From positions 1-23,767 of the forward strand of contig JBMNQS010000029.1 in assembly GCA_050944255.1 (NCBI GenBank): a stretch of 23,767 nt of DNA, read 5' to 3'. This stretch comes from JBMNQS01 sp050944255. Lineage in GTDB: Bacteria > Bacillota > Clostridia > Christensenellales > Maliibacteriaceae. Shown one piece after another: positions 1 through 6,903 of the stretch. The number at the start of each line of letters is the position of its first letter. Within the stretch, counting starts at the first letter, position 1. Both the position numbers and the translations under genes were made by a program. Below the pieces are notes generated by a model, which worked only from the letters and a program-made list of their open reading frames with translations, ran no database searches and had not been told where the DNA came from.

Positions 1-85
1 CTATATCCTCCTGTCCCTTACCGGTCAGGCCCACCGGCTCCACCGCCACTATTTTCCTGAATTTTTTCATTGTATCGATACCCAA
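1..85 (-). CDS. N-terminal fragment, possible 2-hydroxyacid dehydrogenase
   Basis: Only the first 28 codons lie in the window, and the gene runs off the left edge. The start is either TTG at 85 or ATG at 70. The TTG is favoured because a GGAAGG ribosome binding site sits about six bases upstream of it, whereas the ATG is too far away. The protein begins (M)GIDTMKKFRKIVAVEP and continues VGLTGKGQEDI. This resembles the first beta strand of the catalytic domain of D-isomer 2-hydroxyacid dehydrogenases, but the fragment is too short to be sure. It follows the iron alcohol dehydrogenase and a 31-codon ORF on the same strand with only a few bases between them, so all three are probably cotranscribed. 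A redox enzyme handling a hydroxy acid or aldehyde would fit that setting, which is inference. Confidence 0.4.
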   Translation of the reverse strand, partial: MGIDTMKKFRKIVAVEPVGLTGKGQEDI

Positions 86-88
86 TTG

Positions 89-184
89 TCACCTTCCCGG
101 CTGAATTTGAGATATGACCTTACAGGCCATAAGCCGCGCCCCATCTCGCGCCCTCGCATACAGGCTTATTTCACGATTTTTCAT
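89..184 (-). CDS. 31-aa ORF between two dehydrogenase genes
   Basis: This ORF fills the gap between the alcohol dehydrogenase and the next gene almost exactly. Its ATG at 184 lies two bases after the alcohol dehydrogenase TAG. A GGAG about five bases upstream, inside the last codons of that gene, could serve as ribosome binding site. Its TGA is three bases before the TTG start of the following gene, and its final codons contain that gene's GGAAGG site. The product starts MKNREISLYARARDGARLMA and ends QIQPGR. It has no signal peptide, membrane segment or known motif. The spacing suggests translational coupling, either as a real small protein or as a leader whose translation opens the next start. 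It could also be chance. Confidence 0.3.
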   Translation of the reverse strand: MKNREISLYARARDGARLMACKVISQIQPGR

Positions 185-186
185 AC

Positions 187-1383
187 CTACTCCACACAGG
201 ATGTAAAAATTCTCGCAACCGCATCCCTGTCAAGCTGCATAAACCCGCCGACCACGTGTCCCTGCGGGCACGCGCGATCGATCACCGCTTGCAAATCCTC
301 CTTGGGCACGCCAAGCTCTTTGAGGGTAACGGGCATTCCAATGGATTTAAGCCAACTTCTAAAACGGTCCAGCCCATCGTCGGCAATGGCCTTTATGTCG
401 GATAAATCCGCATCCGCGCCGAATACATCCAGAGCGAACTGCGCCACCCGCGCCACATGCATGGGCGCTCCATAATCTGCCAGATACTGGAGCCATGCGG
501 GCATCACCACCGAAAGGCCCGCTCCGTGGGCCGTATCATACACGCCGGAAAGCTGTTCTTCCAGCGCATGCTCGCTGCCGCTGTGCATGCCGTCGCGTCC
601 GATGCCGGTGATGTCGTTGTGGCTGAAGGAGCCCGCCAGCATCAATTCCGCACGCGCCTCATAGTTCTGCGGGTCACGCACAGCAATGGGACCATACTTC
701 ACCACCGTACGCATGGTGCCAGCCGCGTACTGGTCTCCCAGATAGCTGCGCGAAGGCGCAAAGTAGCGGTTTACCGTATGCGCCAGTATATCCGCCGCAC
801 CTGCGCCGGTTTGATAGGGCGAAACCGTATAGGTCAGCTCCGGATTCATAATGGCAAACACCGGCCGGCACGGATCGTACATAAAACCGTACTTGCGGCG
901 CTTACCGATGTCGTCCACCAGTACAGCGCTGCGGCTGGTCTCACTGCCCGCCGCGGCGATGGTGTGGATGGTTCCCACAGGCGCCATTTTTTCCGGCGCC
1001 GTACCCGTAAAGAACGGCCAAAACCCGCCGCCGTTGGCAAGGCCCAGCGCAATAGCCTTTGCCGTATCGATGCTGCTGCCGCCGCCAAGGCCCAAAAGAA
1101 AATCCACACCTTCGGCCCGCGCCATCTCCAAACCCTTTTGCGCGTAGCTTCTGCGGGGATTGGGCTCCACGCCGGAAAATTCCACAAAGGCAATCCCGGC
1201 ATCGTTCAATTGCCGTACCACCGTATCGTAAAGCCCGCTTTTTTTGATGCTGCCGCTGCCGTACACCAGCATGACCTTGGTGCCGCCATGCTTTTTGACA
1301 AGCCTCGCCGCTTCCCTTTCCGTACCCTTGCCAAATACGATTTCCGTATACAGATCCAGCTTAAAATTAGTATAGTTCTTCAT
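187..1383 (-). CDS. Iron-containing alcohol dehydrogenase, butanol-dehydrogenase type
   Basis: This 398-aa protein belongs to the group III (Fe-dependent) alcohol dehydrogenases, which reduce aldehydes to alcohols with NAD(P)H in the cytoplasm during fermentation. The N-terminal dinucleotide-binding half has the GGGSSIDTAKA motif at about residues 100-110. The all-helical half carries the expected metal ligands: Asp199 and His203 in GAADILAH, His273 in SGSEHALEEQ and His287 in DTAHGAG. Their spacing matches that of YqhD/BDH-type enzymes. The length is normal for the family. I chose ATG 1383 because a GGGAGGGGA site lies just before it; the frame is open 32 codons further upstream but has no such site there. 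The true substrate cannot be read from sequence. It is followed closely on the same strand by a 31-codon ORF and a possible hydroxyacid dehydrogenase. Confidence 0.93.
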   Translation of the reverse strand: MKNYTNFKLDLYTEIVFGKGTEREAARLVKKHGGTKVMLVYGSGSIKKSGLYDTVVRQLNDAGIAFVEFSGVEPNPRRSYAQKGLEMARAEGVDFLLGLGGGSSIDTAKAIALGLANGGGFWPFFTGTAPEKMAPVGTIHTIAAAGSETSRSAVLVDDIGKRRKYGFMYDPCRPVFAIMNPELTYTVSPYQTGAGAADILAHTVNRYFAPSRSYLGDQYAAGTMRTVVKYGPIAVRDPQNYEARAELMLAGSFSHNDITGIGRDGMHSGSEHALEEQLSGVYDTAHGAGLSVVMPAWLQYLADYGAPMHVARVAQFALDVFGADADLSDIKAIADDGLDRFRSWLKSIGMPVTLKELGVPKEDLQAVIDRACPQGHVVGGFMQLDRDAVARIFTSCVE

Positions 1384-1850
1384 CTTCTCCCCTCCCGTAT
1401 GCGATAAAAGATTACAGCACATCCAAACTTCGCGCGTAAAAATATGTACTACAAAAAAGAGTAGCACAATCAAACGCATCCTTCAATTACTTAAACATAT
1501 TTACTTCCCCGGGCAAATCCGGCCGCCGCATTTGAATCATTATAAACATTATATTGAATCCGGATACGGCCGCTGACACCGTCTTTATGTGCGTATGACC
1601 GGTACGCACGGCAGCAGCCAAATTTTTATACGTTTTGCGGACATGGGCTCCTGAAATATATCGGTATCCTAGTCAAGCGCAGCAGGGCAGGCCGTTTGAC
1701 GCTTATTTGAAAGTAGCCATAGACTTTTTTATATAATCGTTCTAATCTTCTGAAAACGGCTTCAAACCGCTAACGGGCGCACAGATTTGCCAGTGATTCA
1801 CACTTTAAGAAACCCTCACGTATCTTAGCTTAGTGAAAGCAAATTGTCCG
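1384..1850. other. Intergenic region between dehydrogenase operon and tRNA
   Basis: No convincing gene is present. It should hold the promoter of the minus-strand dehydrogenase genes. TATAAT-like stretches occur around 1540-1555, but no well-spaced -35 partner was found. An imperfect inverted repeat, GTACTAC at 1446-1452 and GTAGCAC at 1461-1467, separated by AAAAAAGA, lies about 65-80 bases upstream of the dehydrogenase start and could be an operator or leader hairpin. The rest shows nothing recognisable. Confidence 0.5.
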
Positions 1851-1879
1851 TTGACAAATCAGAAACGCGATGATAAGAT
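1851..1879 (+). promoter_or_regulatory. Promoter of tRNA-Pro
   Basis: A consensus -35 box TTGACA (1851-1856) and a -10-like TAAGAT (1874-1879) are separated by exactly 17 bases. They lie about 20 bases before the tRNA 5' end, the usual distance for a stable RNA gene. Confidence 0.6.
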
Positions 1880-1900
1880 AACAGATGTCTTTGGAGCCCT

Positions 1901-1977
1901 CTGGGTGTGGCGCAGTTTGGTAGCGTGCTTGAATGGGGTTCAAGAGGCCGGAGGTTCAAATCCTCTCACCCAGACCA
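1901..1977 (+). tRNA. tRNA-Pro, anticodon GGG
   Basis: The sequence folds into a full cloverleaf. The acceptor stem CTGGGTG pairs perfectly with CACCCAG, the D stem is GCGC/GCGT, the anticodon stem is CTTGA/TCAAG, and the T arm GGAGG/CCTCT carries a TTCAAAT loop. The anticodon loop ATGGGGT has T33, anticodon GGG and G37. It therefore reads CCC and CCU as proline; G37 is the normal purine in proline tRNAs. The CCA end is encoded (1975-1977), as is common in Bacillota. A promoter lies upstream, and a terminator-bearing tandem repeat begins at the tRNA 3' end. Confidence 0.97.
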
Positions 1978-1997
1978 GTCCGGCAGGCCGGACAGCC

Positions 1998-2036
1998 AAT
2001 ATCGCGAACCATGTTTTATGGTTTGCGATATTTTTT
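1998..2036 (+). terminator. Rho-independent terminator of tRNA-Pro (repeat unit 1)
   Basis: A 15-bp stem (arms 1998-2012 and 2018-2032, one G-T pair) closes a GTTTT loop and runs straight into a T tract (2031-2036). It sits about 20 bases past the tRNA, the expected place for its terminator. Confidence 0.8.
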
Positions 2037-2094
2037 GCCCGCGTCAAATAAATGCTATATCGCCACTCACACCAGTCCGGTAGGCCGGACAGCC

Positions 2095-2229
2095 AATATC
2101 GAGAACCATGTTTTATGGTTTGAGATATTTTTTGCTCGCGTCAAACAAATGCTATATCGTACTCACACCAGTCCGGTAGGCCGGACAGCCAATATCGCGA
2201 ACCATGTTTTATGGTTTGCGATATTTTTT
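2095..2229 (+). terminator. Second and third copies of the terminator hairpin
   Basis: The same hairpin and T tract recur at 2095-2133 and 2191-2229. The third copy is fully paired like the first. In the second, both arms change C to A at the same depth, replacing two pairs with tandem G-A oppositions that RNA can often tolerate. Serial terminators behind one tRNA seem redundant, so these may be duplication by-products or RNA structures with another role. Confidence 0.6.
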
Positions 2230-2420
2230 GCTCGCGTCAAACAAAAGCCATATCGTACTCACACCAGTCCGGCAGGACGGACGGCCAATATCGCGAACCA
2301 TGTTTATGGTTTGAGATTAAGCCGGCCGCTCTTGGACATAATCCGCCTACCTGCTGCTTATACGTGTTTTTGATCTGCCTGATATGAACATTCGTACCAC
2401 CGTTTTTAGCTGACAGGGGA

Positions 2421-2449
2421 TTGAATCTGCGGGCTGCTTCGTATATTCT
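2421..2449 (+). promoter_or_regulatory. Weak candidate promoter for the cysteine hydrolase
   Basis: TTGAAT (2421-2426) and TATTCT (2444-2449) are 17 bases apart, about 50 bases before the GTG start. The match to consensus is only moderate, and an overlapping TATATT at 2442-2447 would give a 15-base spacer. Confidence 0.3.
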
Positions 2450-2499
2450 AAAAACAGCTTTGCGCATAGGCAGCAGGGCGCAAAAAGGAGGAACGGGTC

Positions 2500-4050
2500 G
2501 TGCAGCTTTCCCTAAAACTCCGCCGCCTGAGACGGGAGGGCGAAAACAAGGTCCGCACCTTTTCTGATCTCACGGTAGAAGCGGGCAAAGTGGGCGTGAT
2601 CATCAGCGATATGTGGGACGTGCACTGGTGCAAAGGCGCCACCGAGCGTACTGCGGAGCTTGCGGCGCCAATGGAAAAATTATTGCAGGCGCTTCGCGGT
2701 ATGGGCGCCGTGATCGCCCACTGCCCGAGCCGGGTGGCGTCCTCCTTTTATGACGGAACGCACGCACGAAAAAATACGCTTGCCCATTCAAACGAAATGC
2801 CGGAGGAACTGCCGGACGTCCGGCTGTACCTCGACCGCATTGTACCTATTGCGTCCCTGATCGATCCGCACAGGAGGCAGTGTGACTGTCGTCCGGACAA
2901 GTGTGCGGAGATCCACCCGAGACCGTGGAAAAGGCAGATTGAGACGCTTACGGTCTTTGACCGCGATCTGATGTGCGACGATTCGGTGGACGGGGAGGAT
3001 GAATTTCGCATTCTGAATGCCTTCAGGGCGATGGGAATCACGCATGTTCTGATTATGGGGGTCCATACCAATCTCTGCGTCATTCACCGCAACTTCGGCA
3101 TCCGGCGGCTGCTGGCCTCGGGTTTCACGCCAATCCTCGTGAGGGATATGACCGATTGCATGGCGCCGCAGGAGGAAAAGCCCTATCATGATCATTTTGA
3201 GGCGCTTTCGGAGGTCATCGATTATATTGAAGAATATCTCTGCGCCTCGGTGAGCTCCTCCCAGATCATGGGCGGAAAGGATTTCCGTTTTTCAGGGGAT
3301 TTGCGGCAGTCTGAGGTTTTCGGCAAAAGCGCTCCCGGCGCGATACCCTTCGATGATAAGGAAAAGTATGATGCTCTTCGGCTCGCGCTGCCTGACAGCA
3401 TGACATTTTTTACGCAAGAGGACGGGATTGCGGGAATTTCGCTCGGTTACGGTGCGATATGCCTTCCCTCGTATGGCAAAAAAACCTGCGGACACACCAT
3501 CCCTCTGCGCTTCGGCGAGTACATCACCGGGGCCGGAGGCAGCATCTCGGCCGAAGGCAGATTCCCGAGCCTTTATTTTAGCACAAGCCTTGGACGCAGA
3601 CTGGAATCCTGTCCCGGAAAAGCAGCCGGTAAAAACTTTTCCTTTGACATTCCAAAAGGTTTTGCTCTTTCCTGCCTGCATGGGCTCCGCTCCGCCGAAG
3701 GTTTGCTTTTGGGGCTGGGATTTCGCATCAGAAACGTCTCATTGTTCCGCACTGCCTCAGAGGACGCAGCGCGTCCGCCCTCAAATGTTCTGTCTCTGCG
3801 TGACGGCGCCGGAAATCCCTTTGAGGCACAGTGGATCAACGGACGGTTTCTGATAAAGCGCAAAGGCGAATCGCTTCCCAATGAGGGCGACTGGCTGCCC
3901 TGCCTCTCCCCTTCCGGTGAGCCCATTTCAGTCGGAATGGACGGGCGGTATTTCTTCCTGAGAGGAAACGAAGCGCATCTGCTGGAAAGCGTTTTGGTTC
4001 TTTCGGACGACGGAAAGCCCTGTTCGGTCTCCCTCTTTCTCGATTATTGA
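2500..4050 (+). CDS. Isochorismatase-like cysteine hydrolase with unknown C-terminal domain
   Basis: This is a 516-aa protein starting at GTG 2500, chosen because AGGAGG lies eight bases upstream. Residues about 30-245 form an isochorismatase/nicotinamidase-like fold. ISDMWDVHWC (Asp37) provides the probable catalytic aspartate, and GVHTNLCVIHR (Cys193) the nucleophile; Lys144 in RPWKRQIETL may be the third residue. Such enzymes usually cleave amides or isochorismate, and the substrate here is unknown. Family members are normally 180-250 aa, so the remaining roughly 260 residues are an addition. That part is rich in glycine, aromatic and beta-prone segments and ends SVSLFLDY. I do not recognise it; a carbohydrate-binding or lectin-like beta domain is only a guess. 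There is no signal peptide, so it should be cytoplasmic. It appears monocistronic. Confidence 0.85.
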   Translation: MQLSLKLRRLRREGENKVRTFSDLTVEAGKVGVIISDMWDVHWCKGATERTAELAAPMEKLLQALRGMGAVIAHCPSRVASSFYDGTHARKNTLAHSNEMPEELPDVRLYLDRIVPIASLIDPHRRQCDCRPDKCAEIHPRPWKRQIETLTVFDRDLMCDDSVDGEDEFRILNAFRAMGITHVLIMGVHTNLCVIHRNFGIRRLLASGFTPILVRDMTDCMAPQEEKPYHDHFEALSEVIDYIEEYLCASVSSSQIMGGKDFRFSGDLRQSEVFGKSAPGAIPFDDKEKYDALRLALPDSMTFFTQEDGIAGISLGYGAICLPSYGKKTCGHTIPLRFGEYITGAGGSISAEGRFPSLYFSTSLGRRLESCPGKAAGKNFSFDIPKGFALSCLHGLRSAEGLLLGLGFRIRNVSLFRTASEDAARPPSNVLSLRDGAGNPFEAQWINGRFLIKRKGESLPNEGDWLPCLSPSGEPISVGMDGRYFFLRGNEAHLLESVLVLSDDGKPCSVSLFLDY

Positions 4051-4410
4051 TGGAGTTTCAATGTTTTTAAGCTGTTTATGAGTGCGCCCGGCAGGCAAAA
4101 GAATGTTTGAGGCCGAAGGTTCAAGCGGCGCTTCAAAGCCCTGGAAACACTGGAATCCAAAATGGTGGATGCGCAGATTATGCGCGTTGCGCCAAAACTT
4201 GCGGAGCCTTCCTTGTGTAAAGGTAAAATGAGCGTATTGGCTGCAATACGCTATCATGAAATATTATAAAACCTTCAGAATAATGAAATAGCGCGTATTT
4301 TGTAGTATAAACGTCATCGGCATTCCCAATTATATATGTAATCACAGTTTGCTTTTATTTAATTGGAAGGATAAGCTAAAGATTGTAATTTATAAAGGAG
4401 CGAATCAAAA
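4051..4410. other. Intergenic stretch, possibly a decayed coding remnant
   Basis: No intact gene is seen. From about 4111 to 4269 one plus frame is open and reads like protein (RFKRRFKALETLESKMVDAQ, then IMRVAPKLAEP and so on to a TAA), but it is preceded by a stop and lacks a ribosome binding site, so it may be a remnant. A perfect 9-bp hairpin (AGCGTATTG, loop GCTG) lies at 4231-4252 with no T tract after it. The region from 4260 is AT-rich and could contain the promoter for the small ORF at 4411. Confidence 0.35.
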
Positions 4411-4497
4411 ATGGTTGGAGTAGAAATTGATATGGTTCCATGCCTAAACTCACCTGTTTCTCAAACGCTAAACTTACCGGGCGCTTTACAGCATTGA
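4411..4497 (+). CDS. Possible 28-aa peptide gene
   Basis: An ATG at 4411 follows AAAGGAG at a usable distance and opens 28 codons: MVGVEIDMVPCLNSPVSQTL followed by NLPGALQH. A rho-independent terminator begins right at the stop codon, making a compact, isolated transcription unit. The peptide has one cysteine and no signal peptide or membrane segment, and I do not recognise it. The combination of ribosome binding site, ORF and abutting terminator is better than chance but not decisive. It could also be the surviving start of a deleted gene or a leader peptide for the two-component operon downstream. Confidence 0.35.
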   Translation: MVGVEIDMVPCLNSPVSQTLNLPGALQH

Positions 4498-4523
4498 AGC
4501 GTTGTAGGAACGCTCGGTTTTTT
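4498..4523 (+). terminator. Rho-independent terminator after the 28-aa ORF
   Basis: AGCGTT (4498-4503) pairs with AACGCT (4509-4514) around a GTAGG loop, followed by CGG and six T. The stem is short but the T tract is clear. It isolates the small ORF from the two-component genes. Confidence 0.6.
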
Positions 4524-4620
4524 ATACGCCTTTTTGCGCTGTGAACGAACCGGCTGCTACGCCCTTTCTCGTTTGCTCCTGCGGCATTCTTTCATCTTAC
4601 CATCATTTTATCTCCACATT

Positions 4621-4652
4621 GGCGAAGTATACTAAGTCAAAGAGCCTTCGCC
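4621..4652 (+). promoter_or_regulatory. Dyad over a -10 box before the response regulator
   Basis: GGCGAAG (4621-4627) and CTTCGCC (4646-4652) form a perfect 7-bp inverted repeat enclosing TATACT (4628-4633), a good -10 hexamer. No strong -35 is visible 17 bases upstream, as expected for an activated promoter. The dyad could be a regulator site or a hairpin just before the AAGGAGGG ribosome binding site. Confidence 0.4.
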
Positions 4653-4672
4653 GCACAAGGAGGGTGATGATT

Positions 4673-5350
4673 ATGGTAAAAGTGCTAATCGTAGATGATG
4701 AGCCGGATATCCGCGCCGTGATACGCGAATATGTGGAGTTTGAAGGCAACGAAGCCTTCGAAGCTGAAAACGGTATGGACGCCGTCAGGCTGTGCCGGGA
4801 GCAGGATTTCGATATCATCGTCATGGATGCTATGATGCCCAAGCTTGACGGCTTTTCGGCGTGCAAGCAGATCAAGAAGATCAAAGACATCCCCATGCTG
4901 ATGCTGTCTGCGCGGGGCGAGGAATACGATAAGCTGTTTGGCTTTGAGGTGGGCGCGGAGGATTACGTCGTCAAGCCGTTTTCCCCGAAGGAGCTGATGG
5001 CCCGCATCAACATTATCGTCAAACGCAATCAGGGGAAATCCCAGGAAGCTCAAAATGAAAGTATTCTTGTTTTCGGGGGAGTAAAGATAGACACGCTGGG
5101 ACGCAGCGTCTTTGTCGATGGCCGCAAGGCGGAGCTTACGCCGAAGGAATACGATCTTTTGGTGTATCTTGCCGCCAACAAGGGCATCGCGCTGACACGC
5201 GACAAGCTGCTCAATGCGGTATGGGGCTACGATTTCTTTGGCGAGGACCGCACGGTGGACGCGCAGATCAAGCTGCTGCGCGGAAACCTGGGGCCGTACC
5301 GTGACTATATCGTCACGCTGCGAGGGGTGGGATACAAGTTTGAAGTTTGA
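4673..5350 (+). CDS. OmpR-family response regulator
   Basis: This is a 225-aa two-component response regulator acting as a DNA-binding transcription factor. The receiver domain (about 1-115) has the acidic pair Asp8/Asp9 in VDDEPD, the phospho-acceptor Asp52 in IIVMDAMMPKLDG, Ser79 in the MLSARG switch position and Lys101 in VVKPFSPKEL. The winged helix (about 130-225) contains LTPKEYDLLVYLAANKG and the ending TLRGVGYKFEV, both typical of OmpR/PhoB proteins. ATG 4673 was chosen because the AAGGAGG site is eight to nine bases upstream; an in-frame ATG six bases earlier is too close. The histidine kinase frame overlaps its 3' end. The likely targets include the VTC/DUF4956/beta-helix genes downstream, which is inferred from position only. 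Confidence 0.95.
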   Translation: MVKVLIVDDEPDIRAVIREYVEFEGNEAFEAENGMDAVRLCREQDFDIIVMDAMMPKLDGFSACKQIKKIKDIPMLMLSARGEEYDKLFGFEVGAEDYVVKPFSPKELMARINIIVKRNQGKSQEAQNESILVFGGVKIDTLGRSVFVDGRKAELTPKEYDLLVYLAANKGIALTRDKLLNAVWGYDFFGEDRTVDAQIKLLRGNLGPYRDYIVTLRGVGYKFEV

Positions 5351-5390
5351 TAAGCGCTCCATGGGCGTCAAGCTGTAGCTCTATTTTATT
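5340..5390 (+). other. Interrupted 5' end of the histidine kinase, in-frame TAG
   Basis: A TTG at 5340, overlapping the last codons of the regulator, opens a frame reading (M)KFDKRSMGVKL, then TAG at 5376-5378, then LYFIVFASVILTGLW continuous with the kinase. Kinases of this type commonly begin with a short basic segment followed by a KLWLYF-like stretch, so TAG probably replaces a tryptophan TGG by a single G-to-A change. The overlap with the regulator stop is typical of coupled regulator-kinase genes, which supports the upstream start as ancestral. Confidence 0.65.
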
Positions 5391-6767
5391 GTGTTTGCCT
5401 CCGTTATACTCACCGGGTTATGGCTTTTGCAGATCGTATTTATGCAGAGCTTTTATCAGGGCATGAAAACCAAGGCTATCGCCGGCATTGCCGACAGGAT
5501 CATCACGCATTACGGCGGTGATGATTTTGAGGCCGCGGTTGACCGGATTACCTTCCACAACTCTATTTTGGTGTTCGTCACCGATCATCGGGGAAATGTG
5601 ATTTACGCTTCGGATGAGCATGGCGCGGGCGGTCCGGGCGGCGCCGGAAAGCCTGACGGCAATATGAACGATTGGCCGTTTACGCGTCCGCTCCCCAGCG
5701 GATTTGACGATTTCCTTGAGAGGATGCGCCAAAGCGAAACCGGCCGCATCAGCTATACGATATCGGACATTCGCTTTCAGGGGGACTCCCTGGTCTACGG
5801 CGCAAAGATGCAGGACGCGCTGCTATATATCAGCACGCCGTTGGATCCGGTGAACACCACCACGGACATCCTGCGCACGCAGCTGATCTACGTGACCGTT
5901 GCCGCGCTGTTTTTGAGCCTTATCCTCGCTTTTTTTATCGCAAGGAAGTTCGCAGAGCCGGTGGCGGCCATCTCCCGTCAGGCGGGGCGCTTGGCCAGGG
6001 GCGATTTTGACGTCAGCTTTGACAAGGGATTCTGCGCCGAAATCGACGAGCTGGCCGCCACCCTTGATCATACCGCTCTGGAGCTTTCCAAAGTGGAAAA
6101 GCTCCGGCGGGAACTGATCGCCAACATATCCCACGATCTTCGCACCCCGCTGACCATGGTAAAGGCCTACACCGAGATGATCCGCGACATATCCGGCGGC
6201 GACAAAGAAAGGCGGGAGGCGCATTTAGCGGTGATCGAAACCGAAACCGACCGGCTGACCCTGCTGGTAAACGATATTTTGGATTTATCGGCCATCCAGT
6301 CGGGCAACGAGATCGTGCGGATGCAGGACGTCAACCTCAGCGACCTGGTGAACCAAGTGCTCTCGCGTTTTGAGCCGGTTTTTGAGTATGAAGGGTATAC
6401 GCTGCAAAAAACCGTGGAACCGGACCAGTATGTCCAGGGCGACGAGCAGAAACTGACGCAGGTGCTGTATAACCTGATGGCAAACGCCATGAACTATATC
6501 GGCCAGGACATGCGGGTGAGCGTAAAGCTATGCAATCTGGGAAGCCGGGCACGGGTAGAGATCATCGATTACGGCGAGGGTATCGCCCAGGACGAGCTGC
6601 CCTATGTCTGGGATCGATATTACAAATCAAAGGAGCATAGGCGCAAGACCGGCACCGGGCTTGGCCTGTCCATCGTCAAAGGCATCCTGGAGCTCCATGG
6701 CGCGCGTTTCGGCGTTATCAGCAGCGCGGGAAACGGCAGCACGTTTTTCTTTGAGATAAACAAATAG
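5391..6767 (+). CDS. Sensor histidine kinase, 5' end interrupted
   Basis: The open frame from GTG 5391 encodes 458 aa of a membrane sensor kinase that would phosphorylate the adjacent regulator. It has a first membrane helix (about residues 2-19, VILTGLWLLQIVF), an extracytoplasmic sensor region of about 140 residues, a second helix (about 161-185), a HAMP linker (RKFAEPVAAISRQ onwards), the phospho-acceptor His248 in NISHDLRTPL, an N box (LYNLMANAMNYI) and G boxes (DYGEGIAQDE, GTGLGLSIVKG). The catalytic core is complete. The GTG has no ribosome binding site, and the natural start appears to be TTG 5340, cut off by a TAG at 5376. The gene may therefore be a nonsense mutant, be rescued by suppression or reinitiation, or reflect a sequence error. 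Confidence 0.85.
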   Translation: MFASVILTGLWLLQIVFMQSFYQGMKTKAIAGIADRIITHYGGDDFEAAVDRITFHNSILVFVTDHRGNVIYASDEHGAGGPGGAGKPDGNMNDWPFTRPLPSGFDDFLERMRQSETGRISYTISDIRFQGDSLVYGAKMQDALLYISTPLDPVNTTTDILRTQLIYVTVAALFLSLILAFFIARKFAEPVAAISRQAGRLARGDFDVSFDKGFCAEIDELAATLDHTALELSKVEKLRRELIANISHDLRTPLTMVKAYTEMIRDISGGDKERREAHLAVIETETDRLTLLVNDILDLSAIQSGNEIVRMQDVNLSDLVNQVLSRFEPVFEYEGYTLQKTVEPDQYVQGDEQKLTQVLYNLMANAMNYIGQDMRVSVKLCNLGSRARVEIIDYGEGIAQDELPYVWDRYYKSKEHRRKTGTGLGLSIVKGILELHGARFGVISSAGNGSTFFFEINK

Positions 6768-6781
6768 CGGTCCCTTCAAAG

Positions 6782-6809
6782 CTCCGCCGGAAACGACGGA
6801 GATTTTTTT
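6782..6809 (+). terminator. Rho-independent terminator after the kinase
   Basis: CTCCGCCG (6782-6789) and CGACGGAG (6794-6801) pair with one mismatch around a GAAA tetraloop, followed by ATTTTTTT. It lies 14 bases past the kinase stop and separates the two-component genes from the VTC gene, at least partly. Confidence 0.85.
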
Positions 6810-6903
6810 GTGCGCCATTGTTTCACACAACTTGCCAGGCTCTTTCATGAAGCCGTCTTGTTTCGGGGTTATGCTGGATTCACAGATAAAGGAGATGATT
6901 TAA

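Larger units (their letters stand above)
1974..2317 (+). repeat. Four tandem ~96-bp repeats starting at the tRNA 3' end
   Basis: Units start at 1974, 2071, 2167 and 2263 (periods 97, 96 and 96), and the last is truncated. Each begins ACCAGTCCGG, so the first overlaps the ACCA end of the tRNA and later ones repeat a short echo of it (CTCAC before ACCAGTCC). Each unit has a small hairpin, GTCCGG and CCGGAC around a 4-base loop (imperfect in the last), then a second, longer hairpin with its T tract, then a spacer ending near ACTCAC. Copies differ by point changes. The fourth has lost the T tract. No protein is evidently encoded. Confidence 0.9.

Noticed and set aside
1974..2317. CRISPR array
   Set aside because: The whole ~96-bp unit is repeated, so there are no short repeats with unique spacers, and no cas genes are in the window.
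1933..2373. 146-codon open frame across the tRNA and its repeats
   Set aside because: It starts inside the tRNA and the translated repeats simply follow the 96-bp DNA period.
4541..4672. N-terminal extension of the response regulator
   Set aside because: The upstream 44 codons lack a ribosome binding site and do not resemble the family; the receiver domain begins at ATG 4673 with a good site.
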